64,000 nt of DNA, from assembly GCF_031585635.1 (NCBI RefSeq), contig NZ_CP134197.1:62001-126000 (forward strand), in the 5' to 3' direction. The position numbers were made by a program, and so were the translations under genes. Of the stretch, positions 26,661 through 35,944 are shown piece by piece. This stretch comes from Paraburkholderia sp. FT54. Its GTDB lineage: Bacteria > Pseudomonadota > Gammaproteobacteria > Burkholderiales > Burkholderiaceae. Below the pieces are notes generated by a model. That model made no database searches. It saw only the letters and a list, made by a program, of their open reading frames with translations, and had not been told where the DNA came from. Every line of letters starts with the position of its first letter. Within the stretch, counting starts at the first letter, position 1.

Positions 26661-28295
26661 ATGACTCTCAGAATTCCCGTCCTCGCGGTGTTGTTCATGA
26701 TGCTGGCCGCTCCGCTTCAGGCTGCAAGTGAGGAGGTGCGCCCGGAAACGGCCCCTCTCCTTGAATCGGTGCTGGACACGGCCCCGGTCGAGATCGACGG
26801 TCAGCTCCTGTTCAGAGTTCGAGGGGTATCGTCCTTTCCCGCCGAGCAACGCGCCGAGGCCATCAGGAGAAGAATCGAAAAGGTAGCGGCGGACCCCTCA
26901 TTCCCGAGCGACGGGTTGAGCGCCGAGGTTGTGGAGAACGTCACGGTGATCATGGCCGGGCAAGCTACGCTAATGATCGTGAGCGAAGCGGATGCCCAAT
27001 TGGAACACACGAGTCGCGACCACCTCGCCACATTGCATCTGATGCGAATCCGTCGGGCCATCGACGAATACCGGCAGTCCCGGAGAAGCGACGCTCTGCT
27101 CAAGGCGGGGCTGTATGCCGCTGGAGCCACGGCCCTGCTTGCGCTGGTGATCACCGTTCTGCTCGTGCTCGACCGGTGGTTGGACAAAGCGCTCTCCCGA
27201 CGTCTGAAGAGTCGTGTCCACGACATCGGCATCCAGTCTTTTGAGATCCTCGGTTCCGAAACTATCTGGAAGGCATTTCATGGCCTGATGCTTGCTGTTG
27301 GCGTCGCGACCATCACTGTGTCAGTGTATGGCTACTTGCATTACGTACTTGCGCTCTTTCCCTGGACCCGCTCCATCTCCAACGGCCTGTTCGACCTCGC
27401 CGCTGGCGCGGTCGAACATATGGGGAAATCCATGGGTGCCAGTATCCCGGATATTCTCATCCTGGCCATCATCTACTATCTGTCCCAGTTCGTCCTGCGC
27501 CGGATCCGGCGCTTTTTCGACGCGGTGGCGCAGAAGCGCGTCACCTTTGCCCAATTCGAGCCGGAATGGGCCCTCCCCACCTACAGGCTTGTCCGGGTCT
27601 TGATCCTGGCTTTCGCACTTGTCGTCGCGTACCCGTACATCCCTGGCTCCGAGTCAGCCGCTTTCAAAGGGATTTCGATCTTCATCGGCCTGGTGCTTTC
27701 GCTCGGCTCCTCGACAGCGATCTCCAATCTCATTGCCGGCTACCTGATGACTTATCGAAGGGTGTTCAAGGTTGGCGACCGGGTGAGGGTGGGGGACGTG
27801 ACTGGCGAGGTGATCGCCATCCGCCTCCAGGTGACCCATCTGCGGACGGTCAAGAATGAAGAGGTCACGATTCCCAATTCCCAGATCCTGAACGGCGACG
27901 TAACAAACTTTAGCTCCATGGCCGGCACCCGAGGATTGATCCTCCATACCTCGGTCGGAATCAGGTACGAGACCCCCTGGCGACAGGTAGAGGCGATGCT
28001 GCGCGTGGCCGCAGAGCGAACTTCGGGGGTGCTAAGGGAGCCACAGCCGTTCATCCTACTAATCAAGCTGGGGGATTTTGCGGTCACTTACGAACTGAAT
28101 GTCTATATCCGTGACACGCATGTGATCGCCCAGATCTATGCGGACCTGCATCGGCACATCCTCGATGTCTTCAACGAGTACGGCGTGCAGATCATGACTC
28201 CTGCGTACGAGGGCGACCCCGACGTACCGAAGGTTGTACCGCGGGAACAGTGGTATGCGGCACCCGCATCGTCCGATCAAACGGAAGATAGTTGA
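26661..28295 (+). CDS. MscS-family mechanosensitive channel
   Basis: 544-residue channel protein. A signal peptide (cleavage after PLQA) precedes a periplasmic domain of about 130 residues, then several membrane helices from about residue 150. The pore-lining TM3 and beta domain follow (LSLGSSTAISNLIAGYLMTY, then FKVGDRVRVGDVTGEV), and VTIPNSQILNGDVTNFS is the typical MscS core. It is longer than MscS, closer to YbdG/YnaI-like or larger Burkholderia types. AGGAGAGGG upstream fixes the start at 26661. Role: osmotic safety valve in the inner membrane. Confidence 0.9.
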   Translation: MTLRIPVLAVLFMMLAAPLQAASEEVRPETAPLLESVLDTAPVEIDGQLLFRVRGVSSFPAEQRAEAIRRRIEKVAADPSFPSDGLSAEVVENVTVIMAGQATLMIVSEADAQLEHTSRDHLATLHLMRIRRAIDEYRQSRRSDALLKAGLYAAGATALLALVITVLLVLDRWLDKALSRRLKSRVHDIGIQSFEILGSETIWKAFHGLMLAVGVATITVSVYGYLHYVLALFPWTRSISNGLFDLAAGAVEHMGKSMGASIPDILILAIIYYLSQFVLRRIRRFFDAVAQKRVTFAQFEPEWALPTYRLVRVLILAFALVVAYPYIPGSESAAFKGISIFIGLVLSLGSSTAISNLIAGYLMTYRRVFKVGDRVRVGDVTGEVIAIRLQVTHLRTVKNEEVTIPNSQILNGDVTNFSSMAGTRGLILHTSVGIRYETPWRQVEAMLRVAAERTSGVLREPQPFILLIKLGDFAVTYELNVYIRDTHVIAQIYADLHRHILDVFNEYGVQIMTPAYEGDPDVPKVVPREQWYAAPASSDQTEDS

Positions 28296-28911
28296 CTACT
28301 CACCAACGCCCGATAACGAAGAACGCGGAGGACGGTGCGTCGTAGCGGTGCACAGGCGCGAGAACGCAGATGTAACAAAGGCCAGCCCGGCGCGGTGGAT
28401 TAGGCCATGGTTTTCGGGGCGGGCAAAAGGGCGGTGTTTTCTATTGAGCAACGGGGCGTGCGCGGATCCGTTCTCGCCAGGAAGTTTGCCGAGAATTGTT
28501 GTCCTACGGGAATGCCACAGGAAAGGTCATTCAGAACGAGTAACTGCGAGGCGAAAGTAAAGCTGCCGTTCTCCTCCTGAGTCGCGATCTACCTTCCATA
28601 GTCGATGCATTGCCCGGCTCCGCCCTCCGCGGTCTAGCGCACCAAGTGACTGCTCGACTTTGGCTCGACCGGCAGCAGTGGGTAGCCTACGGAAGTTCGG
28701 CTGTCGCGTGAATCCCTCGATGATTAGCCGACTTCGTATTCCCCAATTCGGCCAGCTTTAGCCAATCCACGAACACCCCGCGACCGTCCGATGCTGGAAT
28801 CGCTGGCGACGCTGAATCGTTTTGCCAGGAAACTTGGTGCGCTTCGAAAGGCAATTGTCTAACTAGGTCGTTAGACTAACGCCTCGGCGAATCCCACCTC
28901 AAGGATGGCGT
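28296..28911. other. Intergenic region inside the IS-flanked segment
   Basis: About 615 bases. No gene was recognised. A short perfect inverted repeat (GTCTAAC, 6-nt loop, GTTAGAC) at 28857-28876 lies just upstream of the next gene. Confidence 0.45.
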
Positions 28912-29394
28912 ATGCGATACCTGATGGGTGACATCCCCCAGCTTATGCATTTGCTTTTGTCGGTTTTCACGGAGAGGCCGCAGCCGGCCGTAGAGAAGGG
29001 GCTTCAGCGCTATCTCTGGCGCCATATCCGCTTCGACTATGCGGAGCAGCTTGCGGACGCATTAGACGACGTGCGTTCGGGGGCGACCGGCGATTTTCTC
29101 TACCACAAAGCGAGCGGCCTAATCTTTGCGCATGTCGAGTTTGGCTATCACCGGTTATTGCTTGCGCATCTCTGCGCGCTGCACAAAACAGATTTTTCCC
29201 ACGAGCACGTGGAATGGAACGTGCACCAGTTCGGGTACATGGATCCGCTCAGACAGCTTGCAGACGACTGCGTATTGGAGGGACACGCCTTGTTTCGATC
29301 GTCCTTCTCGAAGGGGGGCAGGTCACGGTTGGGCAGGCCTTCAAATGGGAGCCGCTTGAGCGAGCCGCCTTTGGTAAATTTGAACAAGATGTAA
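28912..29394 (+). CDS. Hypothetical protein, possibly frameshifted near its end
   Basis: 160 residues, mostly helical, rich in His, Leu and Asp (RYLWRHIRFDYAEQLADALD, then FGYHRLLLAHLCALHKTDF). AAGGATGG precedes the ATG. The family was not recognised. After about residue 135 the frame turns into a Ser/Arg/Gly-rich tail, while an overlapping frame (29300-29399) gives a more protein-like ending (GGQVTVGQAFKWEPLERAAF). A frameshift near 29300 is therefore possible. It lies alone in the IS-flanked segment. Confidence 0.45.
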   Translation: MRYLMGDIPQLMHLLLSVFTERPQPAVEKGLQRYLWRHIRFDYAEQLADALDDVRSGATGDFLYHKASGLIFAHVEFGYHRLLLAHLCALHKTDFSHEHVEWNVHQFGYMDPLRQLADDCVLEGHALFRSSFSKGGRSRLGRPSNGSRLSEPPLVNLNKM

Positions 29395-29592
29395 TTTGAA
29401 CTTGCCGCCCCGCTTCAAGATTGGGCTTGCGAACGTCCGCGAAGGGGGCGATTCGACCGTTCTCAGATGGGGAGCCAAAGGACCCTGGTGGGTCGGGTCC
29501 AGCCGATCACGGGCAGCAATGTCGTTCGATCAAGATAAACGCGGTACCGGCGCGACCCATTTCATACTTTACGACCGGCGGCCCGCATCCGA

Positions 29593-29859
29593 TCAAAGAT
29601 CGTCGCCAGTAATTTCGATTCGCTTTCCGCTCGGTGACGGTACCTTGTGTTCCACCACTTCCGCTAGCCTTTTTCTTCCCAACTGAAACGCGAGCATTAA
29701 CTTATTGTGACTGTCGTCTGCCGCTCCGAGGTATTCGCAAATGATCTCGTGTCGGAGTTCAAAGGCGCAATATCCCCAGCCAAAGCCACACGCCGAAAAC
29801 CACAACGTTGAATCGTCAGCGACAATTGGGTTCGTCAGGTTGATATATGAAGGGTCCAT
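29593..29859 (-). CDS. DUF1488-like small protein
   Basis: 88 residues. The layout matches DUF1488 proteins: an N-terminal beta part (STLWFSACGFGWGYCAFELR) and a helical C-terminal part with the spacing EIICEYLGA and LMLAFQLGRKRLAEVVEHK. AAGGGTGG upstream supports the ATG at 29859. Function unknown. It is the only short gene in this stretch with both a good start and a family-like sequence. Confidence 0.6.
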   Translation of the reverse strand: MDPSYINLTNPIVADDSTLWFSACGFGWGYCAFELRHEIICEYLGAADDSHNKLMLAFQLGRKRLAEVVEHKVPSPSGKRIEITGDDL

Positions 29860-30166
29860 AGCGTCCACCCTTAGACTAGTCAACGCAGTCGATTTTCCCA
29901 CACCGCAAGTACTTTGCCGCGTGGCTGAGACCGCACGTCGAAATGATAGCAGGCAACGTCCGACCAGTTGCCTATGGTCGGCTTAGCAGGGCGAGCGGCA
30001 GCTTCAGACCGCATTGCAGCCACACAGAACGCATCTCCGAGTGATGCCTTGGGGTCGACTGAGCCGACCGCGCGAGCGGTTTCGTTCTTCGGCCAGGAAC
30101 CGTCGATCGCAATCGATTTGCGATCGACCGCTCTCTCGAGGAAAGCCGCCTTTAGATGCGGCAACG
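29860..30166. other. Intergenic region downstream of the histidine kinase
   Basis: 307 bases. Open frames run through it on both strands, but none resembles a response regulator or any other known family. Confidence 0.4.
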
Positions 30167-31621
30167 CTACCGATACGCCGAAACTGTAAATTGAAATGTC
30201 ATTCCCGAGCCAATATTGCGGGACGCCCACACCCGTCCTCCGTGGGCTTCAATGATCGAACGACAGATGGAGAGTCCCATACCCATACCATCTGGCTTCG
30301 TCGTGTAAAACGCGCTGAAAAGCCGGTCCAGACCGTCGGGCTCCATGCCGATGCCGACGTCCTGTACGGCCACGAGCACCTGGTCGGAATCGCGCTGTTC
30401 GGTTCGGATGGTTAGCACACGCGCGCGATCGGTGACTGTCGCCATGGCTTGGACACCATTGATTGCGAGGTTGACGATCACTTGTTGCAACTGGATCCGG
30501 TCGCCACGCACCAAGGGCAATCCAGACGCAAGTTGCAGTTGCACTGTCACCCCATATCGGAGCGCCTCCTGCTTTACAAGCGCGACCGCCTCGTCGGTGA
30601 CCTCGTTGATGTCGAGTGAGATCAGCTCCGGATCGGCCCGCCCGGCAAGATCGCGAACGCTCCGGATCACTTCGCCCGCCCGATTGGCTTCTTCGACAAT
30701 GTGATTCACGCAGGCGCGCGCCTCGTCCAGTTCCGGAACCTCGCGGGTCAGCCAGCGCAAGCCAGCTGCGGCGGCAGTGGCAATGGAAGCGAGGGGCTGA
30801 TTCACTTCATGCGCAATCGAGGCACTCATGTGTCCAAGGGCTGTTACACGAGCGACGCGGGCGAGTTCCGCCCGTGCCGTGTACAACGCCTCTTGCGCTT
30901 CCCTGGTTGCCGTGACGTCCATCAGCGCACCAACGAGTTCCTGTTCGCCCGATTCGTATTTCACGCGATGGGTCCGGACGGTCAGGTGTTTGATCGCTCC
31001 ATCCGGCATCAGAAGACGGTGTTCGTAGTAGTAGGATGGTTCGCCAAGTGCCGCACGATCAATTTCATACAGTACAAGTTCTCGGTCATCCGGGTGAACA
31101 CGTTGGAGGATGAGGTCGATCGTCGGCTTGACCGTTTCGTCCACTCCAAATATCCGATATGTCTCCTTCGACCAGACAATATTGCCGCTAGCTATCCTCC
31201 AACCAAAGCTGCCCGTATGACTTAGTCGTTGAGCTTCCGCCAAATAGGCCTCGCTCCGCCGCAAAGCGCTTTCAGCACCTCTTCGCGCGACGTTCAGCCA
31301 CACCACAAACAGGGCTGTCACCGCAAGCAGGACGATGCGCGGCAAGTCCGTAGGCGCAACCGAGAACGAACCGATCGGCGGGACAAAATAATAAGTGAAT
31401 CCCGCAACGGAAAGTGCAGTCGCGAACAAACCCGGGCCGAGGCCACCGAACCAGGCACTAAACATGATCGTGCATAGAGACAGCGATACGAACGCACTAC
31501 CGTGCATGTGAGGTTCTAGTAGCAGCGCCGCGACGAGCGCCGCAACAACCGACAGAACTGCAGCTGCATAGTTAACAAGAGCGGACCGTCTGGACCACTG
31601 TAGAGGACTAGACTGGGACAT
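30167..31621 (-). CDS. PAS-domain sensor histidine kinase with DUF4118-like membrane region
   Basis: 484 residues. The N-terminus has about three to four membrane helices (residues 18-110) resembling the KdpD/DUF4118 region. A PAS/PAC domain spans about 130-240 (GSFGWRIASGNIVWSKETYR). HisKA has phospho-acceptor His271 in SIAHEVNQPLAS. The ATPase domain follows with N-box LAINGVQAM, G1 DVGIGM and G2 GMGMGLSICRSI. The ATG at 31621 has GGAGG 8 bases upstream. The kinase resembles FixL-type sensors, but no haem-binding residue was assigned. No response regulator is adjacent, so it is an orphan here. Confidence 0.9.
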   Translation of the reverse strand: MSQSSPLQWSRRSALVNYAAAVLSVVAALVAALLLEPHMHGSAFVSLSLCTIMFSAWFGGLGPGLFATALSVAGFTYYFVPPIGSFSVAPTDLPRIVLLAVTALFVVWLNVARRGAESALRRSEAYLAEAQRLSHTGSFGWRIASGNIVWSKETYRIFGVDETVKPTIDLILQRVHPDDRELVLYEIDRAALGEPSYYYEHRLLMPDGAIKHLTVRTHRVKYESGEQELVGALMDVTATREAQEALYTARAELARVARVTALGHMSASIAHEVNQPLASIATAAAAGLRWLTREVPELDEARACVNHIVEEANRAGEVIRSVRDLAGRADPELISLDINEVTDEAVALVKQEALRYGVTVQLQLASGLPLVRGDRIQLQQVIVNLAINGVQAMATVTDRARVLTIRTEQRDSDQVLVAVQDVGIGMEPDGLDRLFSAFYTTKPDGMGMGLSICRSIIEAHGGRVWASRNIGSGMTFQFTVSAYR

Positions 31622-31667
31622 ATCTTCTGCCTCCACAAATCAGCAATGCCTCGCGCAATCTGGCTGC

Positions 31668-31979
31668 CTAAGCCATTCGGATCGACATCTTCAGAGCCGC
31701 GACCATCTCGTCAGGGAAATCCGCAATGCAGATGCCATCGACGGCAGCCTTGATCTCCTCGGCCTCGTGCGCGAAACCGCAGTCGCGCAACGCCGCGCGG
31801 TGACCGTCCGGCTCAGCGGGGGCGAAGCGCACCTCGGCCCGGTCCTTGCTGACTGATCGTCGCGCGGGATGCCGGCAATCATACAGCGATCGAGCTGGCG
31901 CAACCCATGGTGAGTCAGTGCGGCCGCGCGCACCGACGAAAGATTTCGAGGTGCCAGGCGAAGTCTGTTTCCGGGTCAA
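31668..31979 (-). CDS. Doubtful open frame, perhaps a gene fragment
   Basis: 103 codons upstream of the kinase. The last 45 residues (EVRFAPAEP, AHEAEEIKAAVDGICIADF) look protein-like, but the first half is Arg/Ser/Pro-rich and typical of a chance frame. No start signal and no family resemblance were seen. It may be the 3' remnant of a lost gene. Confidence 0.2.
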   Translation of the reverse strand: MTRKQTSPGTSKSFVGARGRTDSPWVAPARSLYDCRHPARRSVSKDRAEVRFAPAEPDGHRAALRDCGFAHEAEEIKAAVDGICIADFPDEMVAALKMSIRMA

Positions 31980-32501
31980 TGTCCGCGGGTTACCTGAAAC
32001 GGCTGTGGTAGCTGCGCGTTGAACGGCTGGTTAGGTACGGACAGCCGTATCTGCATATCCGCGCCCCTCGAAGTCGTCACTAAACTGATATGCAACTCTC
32101 TGACGACATATGTCGGGCATTCCATGTTTTATACAATTAACCCATATATCAACGCCGACTCTGTTTTGCCGTGGCTTTGCGCTGGCTGCGTACATGTTGG
32201 GGCGTGGAAGTATGATTTAAACCGGGCGCTCTTTCGAACGAATGGTTTAGTTTAACTAATCGTTTAGTTCCCGCGCTGTGCAGCGGCGGCATTTTTGTCC
32301 GTGCTGCGTCAACCGCGCGACTGCACAAAAAATGCAGCCTACAACCGTTGCTATTGCGCGACAGAAATTTGCACGCAATAGCTCCGCTCGCGAGTTGGCA
32401 TTATCGTGGATGGCAGTAGCCATCTCCGCAGAGAGGACGCTATTACGGGGTTGCGTGAAGCATTGGATCACAACCTGTAACGTTCTACCCGGGAGTTGCG
32501 A
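31980..32501. other. Long leader/promoter region of the porin gene
   Basis: About 520 bases. The part 32090-32270 is distinctly AT-richer than its surroundings and probably holds the porin promoter. No box pair could be fixed. GGGAG at 32491 is the porin ribosome site. Confidence 0.5.
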
Positions 32502-33680
32502 ATGAAGAAATCGCTCATAGCCGGCGCGGCGCTGGCAACCTTGGCAGGTTCGGCGCATGCACAAAGCAACGTGACACTGTATGGCCTGATCGACGCAGGC
32601 CTCACTTACACCAACAACCAGATCACCGGCACTGGAGCGGGTGGTCACAGCAACTGGCAGATGACCAGCGGTGGCGTCCAGTACAGTCGCTGGGGTCTGC
32701 GCGGAGCGGAAGATCTCGGCGGAGGCTTGCAGGCGATTTTCACTCTCGAAAACGGCTTCAACCTGAACAATGGTCAGTTGTCGTCTGCCAATCGGATATT
32801 CAACCGCTTGGCCTACGTTGGCGTATCCAGCCGTGACTTTGGCTCGCTGACCCTGGGACGTCAAACCGACGGCATGGTTGACTTCCTGGCGCCGCTCTCG
32901 TTGACCGGGACACAGTATGGCGGGACTCACTTCGCTCATCCCTTCGACGTCGACAACCTGAACGATTCGTTCCAAATCAACAACTCGGTCAAGTATCAAA
33001 GTCCGGATTTCGCGGGCTTCAAACTGGGTGCCTTGTACGGCTTTTCAAACCAGGCCGGTGGGTTCGCGAACAATCGTGCGTACAGCGTCGGCATGTCGTA
33101 CATGTGGGGGCCGTTGAACTTCGGCGCCGGGTATCTGCACCTAAACAACTCGGCCCGAACCCCGGCACAGCTTAATGCGAACGGGGCAGTCACCGATACG
33201 CTTGGAGCCTCTCTCTCGGGCCTTCTGACACCGACTGCGGTGCCGCTCGGTGCACTCGCGAGCCGCCAGCAGACGTGGGGCGGTGGCCTCAACTATGCGT
33301 TCGGTCCGTTGGTCGCGGGCTTCGTCTATACGCAGACGAACCTGACCGAACTGTTCCTGACCGGCTTCAACACCCACTTCCAGAACTATGAAGGAAACAT
33401 CCGGTATGCGCTGACGCCGGCCGTTATGTTGGCGGCCGCGTACACCTACTCGCGCGCCGGTGGAAATGCCGGTGGCGGCGCTCCGCACTGGAATCAGGTA
33501 AGCGCGCTCGCGAACTACTCCTTGTCGAAGCGCACCGACGTCTATATCCAAAGCACCTATCAGAGCGTGAGCGCGCGCGCTGGCAATCCGCTGGGTGTCG
33601 CCTGGATCAACGGTGTGAGTTCCCCCGCGTCGACATCGAATCAGATCGAGGCCACCGTCGGCCTACGTCACCGCTTCTGA
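32502..33680 (+). CDS. Burkholderia-type trimeric porin (OmpC family)
   Basis: 392-residue general porin. The signal peptide is cleaved after GSAHA, and the mature protein begins QSNVTLYGLIDAGLTY, the hallmark of betaproteobacterial porins. Features include the ...SRWGLRGAEDLGGGLQAIF... strand-turn, a constriction-loop region with Asp/Glu, and a C-terminal LRHRF ending in phenylalanine for BAM recognition. It forms a water-filled outer-membrane channel. It lies inside the segment bracketed by the two inverted IS1182 copies, 270 bases from copy 2. Confidence 0.95.
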   Translation: MKKSLIAGAALATLAGSAHAQSNVTLYGLIDAGLTYTNNQITGTGAGGHSNWQMTSGGVQYSRWGLRGAEDLGGGLQAIFTLENGFNLNNGQLSSANRIFNRLAYVGVSSRDFGSLTLGRQTDGMVDFLAPLSLTGTQYGGTHFAHPFDVDNLNDSFQINNSVKYQSPDFAGFKLGALYGFSNQAGGFANNRAYSVGMSYMWGPLNFGAGYLHLNNSARTPAQLNANGAVTDTLGASLSGLLTPTAVPLGALASRQQTWGGGLNYAFGPLVAGFVYTQTNLTELFLTGFNTHFQNYEGNIRYALTPAVMLAAAYTYSRAGGNAGGGAPHWNQVSALANYSLSKRTDVYIQSTYQSVSARAGNPLGVAWINGVSSPASTSNQIEATVGLRHRF

Positions 33681-33780
33681 TTCGAAGCTTCCATCCGGGG
33701 AGCTCGCGCTAAGAGGCAGGAGCCGCCGACTCGAGTCCGCATCCGTAACAGCGGCCGGGGTGACCTCTCACGCAACCGTC

Positions 33781-33805
33781 CACGGGCCCGACGACGAGGC
33801 CCGTG
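33781..33805 (+). terminator. Possible porin terminator
   Basis: CACGGGCC and GGCCCGTG form a perfect 8-bp stem with a 9-nt loop, 100 bases after the porin stop. CTCTC follows instead of a T-run, so the call is tentative. Confidence 0.4.
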
Positions 33806-33949
33806 CTCTCGCGCGCGACCGCGGGGTATCGCGGGGGCGATAGCTATATAGTGGCGAGATCAGGCCGATCGGATCGGTCGCCGTCGACGTTGATGGAGCG
33901 CCACCGCGCTAGGCATCCGGTTAACGGCCCGCTGCGTCGGACCGGGTTC

Positions 33950-35570
33950 GGCCGATTCTGTTGAAAAAGTCGTGTTCTGGTTGGGGATGTAGGAGTTGGC
34001 AACACGTTTTCGCGTTGTGGCGATCGGCGAAGCTGCGAGCTTGAACCTAGCAGGGATCTCCCTTGCCCGTCATGGAACTGCCTGCTTCATCTGCTTGCTT
34101 GCTGGCATGAGCCACTTGGCCATTCTTCGCAGATTTTGCGCGGTTGCTGCCATCAGAAATTCATCATGGGCACCACTTGGACCTCTCAACCGCAGACGAT
34201 CCAGCTTGAGGATGCGCTTGAGGTGGGCAAAGAGCATTTCCACCTTCTTACGCTGTCGGCGAGACTGCTTGTATTCGGGGGTTGTCGCGATTCGTCGAGC
34301 CTCGTCGCGGGCGGCTTCATGGATGCTGCGCGTGATTTTGCGAAACGACATATTTGGACAGCATTGACTCTTCATCGCACAGCGGTTGCAATTCTTTTCG
34401 CTCGCACGATACACGATGGTGTCGGCTCTCGTGATGTGCGTACGGGGATTTTTCAGTGGACGCCAGTCGCTGCGTAACGCATACCCTGAAGGACATCGAT
34501 ACTCGTTGGTCTGTTCATTCCAGATGAATTCGCTGCGGGAGAACGTATTGTCCTTGCGGGTGGTTTTATCCCAGACAGAGACGTGCGGTTCAATCTGCTT
34601 CTCTTCAACCATCCAGCCAGGCAGCGCTGCTGTGCCGTATGCGGTGTCACCTACCAGCTTGCGAGGCGTCAGCTCCCGTTGACGTCCATTCAACACGATC
34701 AATCATTGTTCTGGTTGATTCAACTTCCTGTGCGCGATTTGCCGGCGTCGCCTCAACATCCATAATGATCCCTGCCTGCAGGTCAATCAGATAATTCGTC
34801 GAGTAGGCAAAGAACGCAGGGCCGCCCGGAGCGGCCGTCCATCGCGCGGCAGGATCGGTCAGGGATATCTTTTTTGGAGGCGTCAAAGACGCTGCTGGTT
34901 CAGATGTATCTGCTGCTATTGGATTGGTTTGCTCAAGCGCTTCAATATATTCCCGCACAGCGCGACTGTGTCCGTCAGCACGTCCCCAGTCGATAGGTTC
35001 TGTTCCCGACACGCCATTCGCAGGACTCGCGTCTGCCTTGATAATGCTTGCATCGATTGCGAATCCCTCACCCTTGACAAGCCCCTCGGCCATGCAGCGA
35101 CTCAGCACAGTTTCAAACACGTGACGCAACAGGTCGCTATCGCGAAAGCGCCCGTGACGGTTCTTTGAGAACGTCGAGTGTTCCGGTACGGCGTCCTCCA
35201 GACCCATGCGGCAGAACCACCGGTATGCGAGGTTCAGATGCACCTCTTCACACAGACGTCGCTCGGACCGGACGCCAAAGCAGTAACCCACGATCAACAT
35301 GCGAATCATGAGCTCCGGGTCAATCGATGGACGACCCATTGGGCTGTAGTACGGTGCGAGGTGCTGGCGCAGATCTCGCAGATCAAGGAAGCGATCGATG
35401 CCTCTCAGCAGGTGTGATTGCGGGACGTGGTGGTCGAGGTTGAACGAGTAGAAAAGCTTGTCCTGCCCGCTATCCAGTCGACCCATCATGACGATTCACT
35501 CCCGTCGTTTGATGCCTTCCAGGATACCTAACATTCCGCATCGACGCCGACTTTTTCAACAGAATCGGCC
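33950..35570 (-). mobile_element. IS1182-family insertion sequence, frameshifted copy (1621 bp)
   Basis: Same terminal repeats as copy 1 (33950-33972 and 35548-35570, perfect over 23 bp) in inverted orientation. It is 4 bp longer than copy 1 because of a short insertion at about 34688-34692. Apart from that, the encoded protein parts are identical to copy 1, so the duplication is recent. With copy 1 it encloses 26104-33949. GGCC lies at both outer edges here too. Confidence 0.92.
34070..35489 (-). pseudogene. IS1182-family transposase broken by a 4-bp insertion
   Basis: The N-terminal 275 or so residues (35489 down to about 34690) match copy 1 up to MIDRV. Four extra bases then shift the frame, and a short novel tail ends at 34647. 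The remaining C-terminal part, with the second Asp (VGDTAYG) and the Glu (KVEMLF), continues in another frame to 34070. The catalytic triad is therefore split and the copy should be inactive, though its ends could still be used in trans by the intact enzyme at 24568. Confidence 0.93.
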
Positions 35571-35944
35571 GAAAGTACGCATTCGTTGATGTTATAGCGA
35601 CCGTTCGCGATTGCCGCTGTCGAACGACCGCTGTGATGCAGTGAGCGGGCATGCCAGCGTCGACATGCGAGCGGCGGCTTAGGCCGAACTGCTGTCCCCG
35701 AGAAGCCGTCCTGGATGACCGGATCACTCGGCGGATTCAACCGGTCGATGCAACGGCTTGGCGAAATCGCTCAGCTGGTGTGTCAAAGTCTAGTGTTTCC
35801 GGGGCCGCACGCCAATCGACCCAACGACAGCGGTATTCAAACGGTCAAATTGCGAGGAGTGACCATTCGCCATGCCCCATTGAGTGTTCCACTATCCTTC
35901 GTACGATGGGATGCATCAATGGTCTGCCTTTGTCGACTCGTCGC
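35571..35944. other. Intergenic region right of IS1182 copy 2
   Basis: About 375 bases without a supported gene. Short frames on both strands lack starts and family resemblance. Nothing else was recognised. Confidence 0.45.

Noticed and set aside
28857-28876. GTCTAAC / GTTAGAC pair resembling the outer boxes of an integron attC site
   Set aside because: Only 6 bases separate the boxes, while attC sites span about 57-140 bases with inner boxes. No integrase or cassette array is present. A plain inverted repeat.
29880-30230. Open frame next to the histidine kinase as a candidate response regulator
   Set aside because: No receiver-domain aspartates, no HTH and no plausible start.
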